From: Amyloporia xantha
Lineage: Eukaryota > Basidiomycota > Agaricomycetes > Polyporales > Adustoporiaceae
DNA length: 64,000 bases
Assembly: GCA_036971615.1 (NCBI GenBank)
Contig: JAYKKR010000039.1
Coordinates: forward strand, 124,001-188,000
Direction of reading: 5' to 3'
Made by a program: the position numbers and the translations under genes. Each line of letters starts with the position of its first letter. Position 1 is the stretch's first letter. Under the pieces are notes generated by a model. The model did not search any database. It was not told where the DNA came from and worked only from the letters and a program-made list of their open reading frames with translations. This document shows positions 1-10,131 of the stretch, in pieces.

Positions 1-1032
1 AGCGACTCTCGGCTCTCAGCATGATACTCGCACAGTCAGTAGTAAGCCGTCGCTATCTCAGCGTTCACTGAATGCATTTGGTGAACAATAGACCTCTGTG
101 TCCGTATGGCTGCGGGGCATCATGATATTCAGCATTGTTCCTCCTAAAGGGGAAAATTTGATTGTTCGTTTCTCATTGTGTGTCCCAATGAAGGCTGATC
201 TGTGGGTAGCATTTTACTAAACTGAGATGCCACTCCCGTTCATGCCCCCAGATATCATGGATATCCACCCAGCGCCATCAGGTTGGCGCTTCACCTGAAA
301 CGAAGGAAGCCAGAGCAAGCAAGGTTAAAGGACTCATGGCTCTCCGCTCCCGGATCAAGAAACCATTCCTGTGATACAACTCTGACTTTTTGACTGGAAC
401 GCGCCATCCAAATGACTTCGCCATATACCAGAAGCTGTACGTATCAGCATTCTTAGCATCCTTCGTGAAGCCAGTAACGAAGTCTTCTTAGATGTGGGGA
501 AATACGAGCATCATGAGGTTATTATTATCCTCGCGGCGTAGGCCTGTTCAACTGAGATTGTCTTTAGCCAACGGTCTTTGGCCCACAACGTACCCAAAGT
601 CGACGACAGGTCCCGCGTGACAGTATTAGTGGCCCATGGGTAGATGATCATGGTCCGCAGGTCCTGTCCCGACTCATTCTCCTACACATTCCTTACAGCA
701 TGCTAATGGTTCAAGACAGGATCATGGTCACGACCATCGTACCTTATCGAATTTATTCAATGGTCCGGCCAATGCCCAATTCAGCCCCTCGGTGAGACCA
801 CACAGTTCTCGAGTTCGTGAAGCTCGCGCCATGCAGTATGGTGCGCAAATTGTCCCCCGTCGCTGCTGTTCATTGACTATGTTAGCAACAGCTAAACATG
901 CAACAAACAAGAAACAAGTGCAACCATCCCCTGTGAGAAATAGAAAAAGAAACAGAGCTGGAAACTTAGCCACATCCATTGGAAGGTGCGATCGCGTTCA
1001 GCCTGTTTGATATGTCTATGACATCAACCTGA
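1..1032. other. left edge, no supportable gene
   Basis: No open frame longer than about 85 codons and no recognised motif. I see no RNA gene or repeat here. The stretch may hold upstream exons or the promoter of the gene starting near 1033, but nothing marks them clearly. Confidence 0.5.
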
Positions 1033-3303
1033 ACAACCTCAAGCGGTATCAGCACGGAATTCGATGAGCCTGTACGCCTTCATTCTGCATCAGGTTCATC
1101 CTTGTTAATTCGTGCCCAACAGCCCATGTCTAGTAGTGCCCTATTCGACAAGGCTTACATGCATTATTGGGAAGACTTGGGAGCTCGTGAAGGAATCAGC
1201 CCTCCTGCTGAGCTCTTGAGTGAAGGTGATGGGTAGGCAGACTATAATTTGGATCTCATATATGGCACATTAAGCGGTGCGTACTAGAGCAAGTTTCGCG
1301 GACGTTATTAGGCCGGTACGGCTTCAAATGCTTTCCGCTCGGAGAAACAGATGATTTTCATCCGCGTTAGCCTTTTAATCACTTCTCGAAGAAAGCTACT
1401 GGTGTGAGTTATGTGAATACCACGTTCATGCGATGCACTCATAACGCAGACAACTCACAAACGATTGGAGATCCCTCGCTACGTAAAGACTCAGATCGGC
1501 ACGAAGCAATATGCCTCTCCTGTTCCAAAGGTCGAGTGTCCCTCAAGCCAGCTTTCACGGGATTGTTTGTGGACGGCTCGCGATCCATATCATGGACAGG
1601 GCTCTAGTGCAAAGGTATGTCTTTCACATGTGCTATGTGTACATTTGTCACACTATCTACCACAAGGTGGGTAACAAGCCACTATTTGCGCGCCCAATTT
1701 CAAATACCACCAGGCTCCGGTATCGAGTCTGAGACATCAAAAGGAATGGGATCTTGACACCATACCTGATAATGATCATGCCGGATTTCCACCCGGGCAC
1801 CGACAGTATAGCGATGGACGCGTCGGCAATGCACCGCAAGAGGAATATAGTGCCAATCATGTTTGGGCGAGTCGTTTTATTGTTGATTTCTATAAAGGAT
1901 CTTAGTTGACTGTACATAGGAGGAGTCGTTCTATCGGTCTCAGAACGTGCTGCCTAAGGATTCACATTCGACCGATTACAATGTGGATTCTGCTTGGCAA
2001 AGTAGATATCGTGGTGCAGATGGAAAAATTCGTTATTACATTGAGTATGCATCTCCGCGCGCAACAGATTCTTCAACACTGCCTCTCACCAGTGGATCCA
2101 ATGCCGTGGAATTCTCAGCACAGCCTCATGCTGCATTTGTTCGTCATAATGCAGAGTCAGCTCCGACACAAGGGCAGCACGGTTGGGTGAGTTGGTCTTC
2201 GCTGTACTGTTCACTTTAGTGTGACTGTGCTGATGGTACGCCTGCAGCACGACAATGGACTCGTGGCTCATCAGCAGTCTAGCTATTCTTCTCTAGCTGC
2301 AGGCCTGGTAGAGAATCCTCCGGGCATGTGTCTTCCCCATGCCCTTGGTAGTGCACCGCACGATCCTTATGATGTGAAGTACGAAGATTAACAGTCTCGC
2401 AGAGGCTCTAGACTGACATCACATGAACGTTCTTTTAGCGAGGTTCGTTCCGAAGGTGTGGATGGGGTGCATTCCCCCATGCAACAGGTACCGTGGTGTG
2501 CGTTTAAACCATTAACAACCGCACTGAAGTACGATTGTTAGCCATCACAATCAGGCAGTTGGGAGGAGAAATCAGTTACCGGAATAGCCGATCCTACTGC
2601 TGCTGTGGTGAGTACGGTCTGCTCGCACTACTTGACCCAGGTTCACTTCCTTCAAAGATGTACACCGTGCCGGCGCCGGCTGTCTGTCACCCTTCCACAA
2701 ATTCTCTGGGAGACATGCAATATAGTGGCAGGGTATCAATTCTCTATTGATAATTTGTGACTACGTCTGATGTCAGCGCTTCAGCTATCCGGTTTCGCTG
2801 ATCCCTCGCGGCACCTAGCACATGACTATTGGTCAATGTACTCGGAGTATACGCTCCCAGGGAAATTCGGCGAGTTTACAGATGCTCACACAGACGGTAA
2901 TGATCAGGCAGCTTCAGACACTCCTTTCCATTCGCACCAATCGACGCAGTATGACGCCATTGAGCAACATTCGAGGGGACCTCAATATGAACATACCAAC
3001 ATCTATGAACATGATAGCGTGCAGCAGAATTCGAGGGAGACCCTTCGTGAACATCACAGCGACGACGTCCACCATGCCGTGGAGGAGGATTCGAGGGAGA
3101 TTTATCGTGAACATCTTAACGACTACACCCATAGGGCCGTCATCACGGACCAGCAGCCTAGCCTCCACGAGGCCCTAGGTGTAAGTGTCTTCGACTATGC
3201 GACAGATCATGCACTAAGATTGCGATAGAGGCAGCAGGATCCTCCCGTTACGAAGCGCGAGCGCAAACAGAAGTCGAAAGAGTTCCAGATCCTATGGTTA
3301 GAG
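1033..3303 (+). CDS. multi-exon hypothetical protein, possibly interrupted
   Basis: Product not recognised. A chain of frame-compatible exons can be read: about 1033-1232, 1288-1315, 1371-1403, 1450-1614, 1714-1860, 1920-2186, 2248-2487 and 2542-2607, then probably 2777-3180 and 3238-3303. Most introns are 46-99 nt with usable GT and AG ends and the phases agree. The link from 2607 to 2777 is unresolved; an ATG at 2770 could instead start a separate gene. The protein is polar, rich in Ser, His, Asp and Gln, with no membrane segment. Residues from 2941-3120 form a 20-residue repeat, and 3238-3303 is Lys/Arg-rich (KRERKQKSKE). An in-frame TAA at 2389-2391 splits an otherwise open exon, so it may be a pseudogene, hold an unseen intron, or contain a base error. 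The true start lies upstream and is not identified. Confidence 0.45.
2941..3120 (+). repeat. 60-bp tandem repeat, three imperfect copies
   Basis: The word tcgaggg or a close form recurs exactly 60 bases apart at 2971, 3031 and 3091, with matching flanks. In frame it encodes three degenerate 20-residue units with the pattern EHxxDxVxxxxxxxSRExxRE. Because the period is a multiple of three, the frame is kept whatever the copy number. Confidence 0.75.
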
Positions 3304-4026
3304 GTAGGTGATCTGATTCAAGACACGATCTCCAGTCTGGCACATACTGATATATCTTGAAGCCCAATACACATGTTAGGCCCAATAAACCCAGCAAACT
3401 TGCGTACGAGACTATGATCGACTTTTCATCCTAGAGTTTCTACATGACCATGGCATGTTCTATCGTGTATCGCGGTCTTCATCATAGCGTGTTTCCTCCG
3501 GACGGAAGGCGGTCTCTCTTGATGGAGGGCTTCGTGTTCAATCTGTCAAGTTGCTCTAGCGCGCGCTGCAGAAATGATCGGTACGACGTTGCGGGCTTAC
3601 TCGTGGAGTATTGGTGCTTCAGTGATTTTCATGCTTGGATGGATACGGTTGGATGAACGGATACGGTTAGATTCGACCAACCGCGGATAACACGGTTAGA
3701 GTCGCCGGGCGGCTTACAGCGGGACGACCACGCGTCATGGGGTGGGTAACTAGAATGTTCGAAGACCCTGGGACGAATCCGAGGCCGCCTTGGAGCTAAA
3801 CTACCATATTTTGATAGGGATTGTCAAGAGGCCGACCCTACTGGCGTACGTAGCGATCATTCATGTGTCGCGAAAGGGGCCGTGCCTCTGGTGATGAATC
3901 TAGCAATATCCGCCGAGGTCAAATTTAGAGGCTTCGATTGCAGGCTTGTGGTCCGACACCTCGGTGTGCTGCGATCACAGCGTGAGTACTCAGGGTTGCC
4001 GTGAGCACCCGTCGTGATACGCGAGG
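3304..4026. other. spacer between left gene and left arm
   Basis: No gene supported. A short ORF at 3444-3656 has no recognisable features. The motif ggatacggtt or acggttaga recurs around 3645-3700, but too loosely to call a repeat array. Confidence 0.45.
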
Positions 4027-4053
4027 TGTACTGAAGACATGATCTTCAGTACA
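4027..4053. repeat. perfect hairpin beside the left arm
   Basis: 4027-4037 and 4043-4053 are exact reverse complements (11 bp) with a 5-nt loop. The hairpin ends eight bases before the left arm starts. It is not present beside the right arm, so it belongs to the flank. Confidence 0.8.
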
Positions 4054-4062
4054 GTCGGCCTA

Positions 4063-4076
4063 GTCTCGCGCGAGAC
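4063..4076. repeat. 14-bp palindrome at outer arm end
   Basis: GTCTCGCGCGAGAC is a perfect palindrome and sits two bases inside the outer limit of homology. The same palindrome ends the right arm at 60441-60454. It could have helped form the inverted duplication, but that is inference. Confidence 0.85.
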
Positions 4077-4468
4077 ATGATGTGGACGTCACTTCGGAGG
4101 TCTTATCTATTACCCCATTGCGTGGCGTATCGATGGTGCGTTGTCAAAGCTCACAAGACGCAATACTATGACTGTTGGACACCCCCGGTAGCGAAAAGCT
4201 CACTGTAAATTAAACATGCTAAAGACGAACAGACTTTTTGGACTGGGGACGAGATTAAGAGTAGCGGAATTCAACTTGAGGGCATCGGTCAGCAACGAAG
4301 TACATGTAAAGAGCAGATACGGGATAGGGATAGCAAGGCGAAAGCAACGAAGTACAGGCGCAGATGGGAATAAATCAAGCCGTGCAATAGAACAAACACA
4401 CGATAGCAAAGCGAAAGTAAGAAAGCGAAAGCGATGGGATGGGATGCTGGAGAGGATAGTGTATCTGT

Positions 4469-4738
4469 TTACGGACAGTGACCATGCCAATCATATGCGT
4501 GATCGGTTCCATAAACATATGGGCTTGTGGTGGCCGCAGCATGATTATTGGCCTGACTAACAGCGCGATGCCGCTGAAGCACGGAGCCGGGGTATATGAC
4601 TTGTTTTTCTGCACGAACGTGACTGCTTACCTGAGGCTCTTGCTTGTTGTAGTCATAATCCTCCGTGTGTGTCGTGTACGAGAGCGCTGGAAGTGTCTGG
4701 TAGGCGGTAGGAATGTTCGTGCGATATGGTGCAGACAC
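4469..4738 (-). CDS. small conserved ORF (left copy)
   Basis: An open frame of about 89 codons (an internal ATG gives about 81), rich in Tyr, His and Thr, ending in the same DHAYDWHGHCP tail as its right-arm partner at 59779-60048. The two copies differ at many bases, but neither acquires a stop or frameshift, which weakly supports coding. No recognised domain, signal peptide or membrane segment. It lies just downstream of the bZIP gene on the same strand, so it could also be part of that transcript. Confidence 0.35.
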   Translation of the reverse strand: MSAPYRTNIPTAYQTLPALSYTTHTEDYDYNKQEPQVSSHVRAEKQVIYPGSVLQRHRAVSQANNHAAATTSPYVYGTDHAYDWHGHCP

Positions 4739-4945
4739 ATATAGACGATGGGAAGGCTATCGGGAGGAAAACCACTGTTACTAGGATCCAAGAGGCTGAA
4801 TCAAAGACTTGCCAATAACAACGGGCTCAATGGAGCCCTGGAGCCGGCCGATGTCCCAGGCAATGAATGCGCAGCCCTGGAGTCGAGCGGTGTTCCAGGC
4901 GATGGATACGCCGCCAACGGATACGGCAGGGTAACGGATGTTGAG

Positions 4946-5831
4946 TCAGTTCGCTGATGCTGATGGTGCGAAGTATGATCCAAGGGTGACGGGCTTATTG
5001 TTCCGTGCAAATGAGAGTCGGTTGTAGTCTGCAAGGGTGAAATTCCTGTTGGCCGGCGAATGTACAAGGCCTATAGTAGGCGCAGGGGTAAAACGCACCG
5101 AATAAATCTTTGGGTCGGTGTTTCCGTGCCAGCAAGAGCCGGTCGTAACTTGCGAGTTTGAAGATCTTGGCGACGAGTAGACATCGTCTGCAACACGGAT
5201 AGAAATAAGAATACATATGACACACATATAAGGATCAGTAGTTCTCCTACGTCTAGTTGTATCCGCGTTGAGGCTGACATCTGCCTGTGGGCGCAGGCGA
5301 TAATCCCTGAGCCTGCTGCGTAAATCCTCGTTTTCCCGATGCAGCGCTTCATTCGTCGCATGCAGTGCTTCATTCGTCGCCTCCAACTCGCGGACTCTGG
5401 TAAGAGATGGTAACGCAGCAATTTGAGCAGGTGAGAGGGCTACGATCTCCTGTAATTTTGACACGGTCCGTTCCATCTTAGAGGCCAAGTGTATCCGTCA
5501 GTGAGCGTCGGTATGGGAAATGACACATTGTGAGGACGACGACTTCTCACATATTCTATGTATGCTTTGCGTTTCGCCCGATGTCTTGCTTGTGCTTTCA
5601 CGAGAGTCAGATGCGCTGCTTGTGGGTGTTTCAATCATATGTACCTTTGGCGTTCCTGGATCGCTCCCGACGATTAGTATCAGGGAGCGAGGAACCTTGG
5701 TCCGCTGACAACGAAGGAAGGGGGTTGACTGGCGACAAAGGGCTATTCCTGGCGCGTTCAGGTTCATCTTCAGGAAGAAAACGATGCTTGTCCGCTGGCG
5801 ACGAAAGACGGGGGGCAATAAGTCGGTGCAT
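4946..5831 (-). CDS. bZIP transcription factor (left copy)
   Basis: Spliced bZIP protein, expected to act in the nucleus as a DNA-binding dimer. Exon 1 (ATG at 5829-5831) encodes a Ser/Pro-rich N terminus. Joining exons across a 50-nt intron gives the basic region AKAQARHRAKRKAYIE, and a second intron leads into ERTVSKLQEI and a leucine zipper. Leu recurs every seventh residue through two ATNEALH units and RENEDLR. The C terminus is a short polar tail ending ASAN. About 214 residues, shorter than the right copy because six zipper heptads are absent. The donor after YIEY reads TAT|GTGAGA where the right copy has CAG|GTGAGA, so splicing may be weaker; retaining that intron would end the protein early. 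Family assignment is firm, the target genes unknown. Amino-acid differences from the right copy are frequent, including in the basic region. Confidence 0.8.
5339..5380 (-). repeat. 21-bp zipper repeat, two copies
   Basis: Two head-to-tail 21-bp units at 5339-5359 and 5360-5380 encode ATNEALH twice inside the bZIP zipper. The right arm has eight such units at 59014-59181. Confidence 0.9.
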
Positions 5832-6250
5832 GCGAAACGCGTAGGGGGGTGAGAATGTGATCGGAGTCGGAACTTGTTGCAATGCTTTTATCAGCAACGG
5901 AACATCATACCCTCATCTGCCCCAGGATCTCGCAGACAGGTGAGCTGGCGGATGTCATCTAGCGGGAAGAGACCCTGCCCGTGGGACATGCCTCGCTTCA
6001 ACATGCTGGCAGTGGACAGGAGGGCATACTGGCGTACGTCGCAGATTAATCACGCTCGGTAAAATAGGTCTGTGCCGTGCAGACGGCATCACAATCTCAT
6101 GGCAGATGATTCCGGCCTCCTGTATTACCTGCATGTCCTGAGGACCGCTACCGACAGAACATCACGTCCTGGGGTTTAAGTCTCAGCTGTATCGATTCCT
6201 ACCCTATCCTTTTTTTAAATCTTTCTCATGTGATCTCCCGTGATTGTACG

Positions 6251-6408
6251 AGCTGGTATTCGATTGGCACACCTACATAGAACTATAATTGAGTAGACGG
6301 TTTGAGAGGGAAGTATCGGCTCGTACGGCAGCTGGTATTCGATTGGCACACCTACATAGAACTATAATTGAGTAGACGGTTTGAGAGGGAAGTATCGGCT
6401 CGTACGGC
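6251..6408. repeat. 79-bp tandem duplication (left arm only)
   Basis: 6251-6329 and 6330-6408 appear identical by eye. The right arm has only one copy. It marks the end of the diverged island; beyond it the arms become near-identical again. Confidence 0.9.
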
Positions 6409-8489
6409 AGAGCAGTCAGGCGGCGCAAATCCTTAAGGCCCACACTACCGCTACGGAACTTCCCGTTGACATGGCTCGGAGCGTCTGCTATTATAGCAAC
6501 CTGCAGTGGACCATATTGTAAGCACAAATCTTCATTATGAGATCTTTTGGGAACGTTCAACTCAATCATTATGTGCACATATCAATCGGCCAATTTTATC
6601 GGAAAATGGCCAGAGGATCGAGCGGTCCGGTTGGCTTTCGTAGAAAATAGAGGTTGATGTTCCGGTGTGCTGCTCCGGCCGACGTTGTGGAACCATGGAG
6701 CGGGCGTAAACGAAGCCCCCTAACAGCGGGTGACAGATGCTCACCCGTTTTCTGATTAGCTCGTCCATGTCCGTCAAAGCGTTCCTTGCTACGCCCTTGC
6801 CTCAGACTGGCATTCCTCCGACTGGCATTCGCACATTACAATCTCCACCGGTCAAAACTAGGTCGTGAGAACTGATGAGGTAAAGATCATAAAGAACACC
6901 CGTCTCTTCTGCAACGTCGCGGGCCCTCAAAACAAGAAAAATGATTATAAGCATGACCCATGTCACGAGTTGAGGTCAAGAGAACGAAGGTATAGGGATT
7001 CGAACCGCCCCAGCTTATCCTGCTATGTTGTAGGTCAGAGGCCCAGCCATGGCGAATAATTATGGATGGCTGGCTTGTTATTCGCTAACGCGGCTTTGAT
7101 CGCAACATGATCGGACGTTTGTAACACGTGATTGACATGAGCGTACAGTCGGAGCGTAAACTGACTCCGTGCATGATCTGGCTTCTGAATTGAAACGATT
7201 ACATGCGATACTCCTACAAGCCGTCCCTCGTTCCAAGGATTGTCACAGAGCAATATCATCTATGGTGGATTTTTGGCCCGCAAATTTACCATAGAAGGGG
7301 CTGCCGACTTGAGGTGTGCCGAATATACAGTACATGCCGACACCTTGATGCGAAGCACTATCGACATAAAAATTGAGCCCGTCGTATGCAGCCACTGTTA
7401 TTGTATTTGTTGAATAGCTGCATGGGATCCAGAGGTTGAACCATATAATCCAATATCACTTAGCTAACGGATGCCGAATTATTCATAGATCAAATTGCGA
7501 GCTTGTGTCGACGACCAAGTCGAGTATCAAAGACGAAGAACGGGGTGCTGAACGGCAGCCCAAGGAAGGGGGCGTGTCTGAAGCAAAAAGAGGAACGTGC
7601 TTGCCCAACAACGGTGCATTTGATAGACATGAGAAACACGCTTTGGGAACTTTCGAAGCATACCATGTTGAGTACCATGGACTGTCTGCGATATGAGGTG
7701 GGATGTCTTCGATATGAGGCGGACAGAGCGTTGCGAAAAAGCTAGCAATCAGCCACAAGGTATATGGAGGAGTTGATGGATACCTTTCTCTCCAGAGCTC
7801 TATCTCTCCATCTCTCGGTGGTCAAAACCTATCGCACCGACTCGGTTCGAATATTCTCTCCAACTTCGAAACAAAACTCTGCAGCATGTCTTGGGATTGG
7901 CATCTTCGGCTTGATAGTTACCGTCGCGCTGAAGCTGATAGCACCGTGTTGAGACCGAGAGGGTGCGGAGGAAAGAGGTACATCATGTTTATTGCCAGCA
8001 GCAGATGAACATCTCACAACGTCGGACAGAAACGTTGGCCTCTAGGAGAAGGCTCGTCCCAAGTCTTCAGATGTCTTGCCGATGGGTTGTAAGCTATGTC
8101 GTTCGATTGAGGGTAACGTGCAGGAGAAATCGGCTTGCAGAGGAGTCGTGATTCGCTGAGAAGTGATTCATAGAGATTGGCACCAATCAACTTGCCGTTG
8201 TCCTCGACAGCCTAGTTTGTCGGCTCTAACGCTATGTCAATCATTTTTAAGAGTGAATAGAGTTAATAGCACACCTTGCGAGAGCGAGCATCCTGGAGAA
8301 AACGACACTCTGAGGTTGCGGGAGAGGTGGGGCGGGCGGCAAAATGTCAGCCCCCAAGGAACAGGCTTTCTGTCTTTCTCCCACACACTCGTAGGTGACA
8401 AGATATGGACATCGGATGTTTGGAGCAGTTTATAGATTTTTGCCCCGCAACAGCCCTGTTACTAATATAAAATATTGGATTTTATTACC
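6409..8489. other. arm segment with exon-like fragments only
   Basis: No full gene could be assembled. Several open stretches look coding by composition: one of about 71 codons at 6562-6777 (-), one of about 74 at 7035-7259 (-), and a short exon-like stretch near 7240-7395 (-) containing AYDGLNFYVDSASHQG. None is recognised and their frames do not join into one model. The mirror stretch at about 56000-58100 holds the same content. Confidence 0.4.
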
Positions 8490-9578
8490 TTACATGTGTT
8501 CCCCGTGTATACGAAGCCTGTAAATACAAGTAAAGTCTGAATTCCCCCAATTGTTACGAAAGACGAAGACTATAGTTCGAAAGGATGTATCTGCGCAAGG
8601 TGATTTTGCCGGTGGCGTGAACGTTTGGATGTGATGAGGTGCGTGCACATCGTACGTGAAGTTCAGAAGTCGAACAAACACCCAGGGGTCATATTGCGAT
8701 CTCTTGTACGTCGGATTAGCCGACATCATCAATGACTTCCCAGATGCGCTGTCACACGCCATGGCGTCAGCGCAACATGCGGTAGAACGGTTGCCCTTGA
8801 CTAAACCCCATAGCTCCGCCTCGCGGGGTGCACTCCCATGGTCATACGAGATATGTTTCGGAACATGTTGAATGGTGACAGAAAGCCCCCGGACTTCGTG
8901 TGCCAATTCGACACCTAAGCTCCCCCAAGCTCCATGTGCAGGCCAGCAGTCGCCCAACTGCATCGAACTGGTCAAGGCATACTCTGGGAATTTTGAAGGG
9001 ATGGGGTGGCCGGATGATGAGGGCATTCTCCATGACCACCACGGCGACGCAGCACCCGCTTGGTAAGTCCCCGAGGTCAACGGCCGAATAACTCTGGCTC
9101 CTGCACTCCACAATGCGTAATCTGGTACACCGACTGCATCTTGGTACAAGAGAAGGGCTGTTTTTTCTTGAAGCTCTGTGAATTTCTGCTCGACTAAGAC
9201 ATCGTGAGAATCCCATTCCGTAGACATTCAGCAGGCTTACTCTGTAGCTGTATCATTCTCTCCATTGTTCTATTCATGACCGACTCTATTTCGCAATGCA
9301 GCAGACTCGCAATTGACGCAACATTCGGGGCCTGTCCGAGTCTAGTTATTCGCGAAAAATAGACATAATGGAGTGATACATACGTTTGCGTAGCTGAGAA
9401 TGGGTACCAAGCTTCCCGCCAGAATAGAAAGACCAACAACAAGACCTTTGAATCGCGCTGCGTGTAACACAAGGCCATGGAATAGGATGAATGCTGACTG
9501 GGCTGCATGATACGGAGCGCACACAGTGAGCCAGGTTTCGACTAAAATTCCAATGATCATGGAGCGGAAGGACATCAT
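8490..9578 (-). CDS. SUN-domain (Sad1/UNC-84) protein, intact copy
   Basis: Predicted nuclear-envelope protein of the SUN family, which bridges the inner nuclear membrane to KASH partners. Three exons: 9578-9384, 9331-9241 and 9193-8490, with introns of 52 and 47 nt and agreeing phases, giving about 329 residues. Residues about 45-62 form one hydrophobic segment, followed by a helical stretch. The SUN domain fills about 118-329, with hallmarks PDYALWSAGARVI, GDCWPAHGAWGSLGVEL, SAPREAELWG, NFTYDVHAP and a C-terminal NNWGNSDFTCIYRLRIHG. It is a short SUN protein, and the first methionine is a guess, since an upstream exon is possible. The right-arm copy has two frameshifts. Context gives no clue to its role in the arm; it may simply have been carried along in the duplication. 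Confidence 0.85.
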
Positions 9579-10131
9579 GCCAGAAACGGCTGAAAGGGGA
9601 GAGCGTTCGCGGTGTTCACTTGGAATCTTTCAAGTACATGGTTATGCCATGTTTGTCCATATTGGGCGGAGTCTGACGATGGGCGCTCTTGCACATCAAG
9701 CTCCGTTTGATGAAAGGCGTGGCAACCGTACATATCTCTTGCCCAATCAAGCAGATGGCTGGGCACACAGCAAGAGCCACGTATGTCAACAGGAACGAAA
9801 TGTAGGAACTCATGGAAGCAATCCCGAGTTATGCGATAAAGGTCGGAATAGTACTAGTGGAGCATTTCAGCCCCGGCCACATGACCGAAGGGAGTGCCCC
9901 GATCGGCGTCAGTTACTTGATAAGCACCATCCTGCCCCATAAGGAGCGAAAGAGCGCACTTTGCCGCTCAGCTCTTCAAGGCCGTCACCATCTAAGTCGC
10001 ATGGTCCGAGCGGTAGACAGGTATAGTCGGTGCAGAAGTTGAAAGCTAATTTGGAAGGTGAATACAATTCTGATCAGATCGCCGTATGATCGCGGTGGGG
10101 ACTCTGTTGACGATATAAATCAGTTCCCGCA

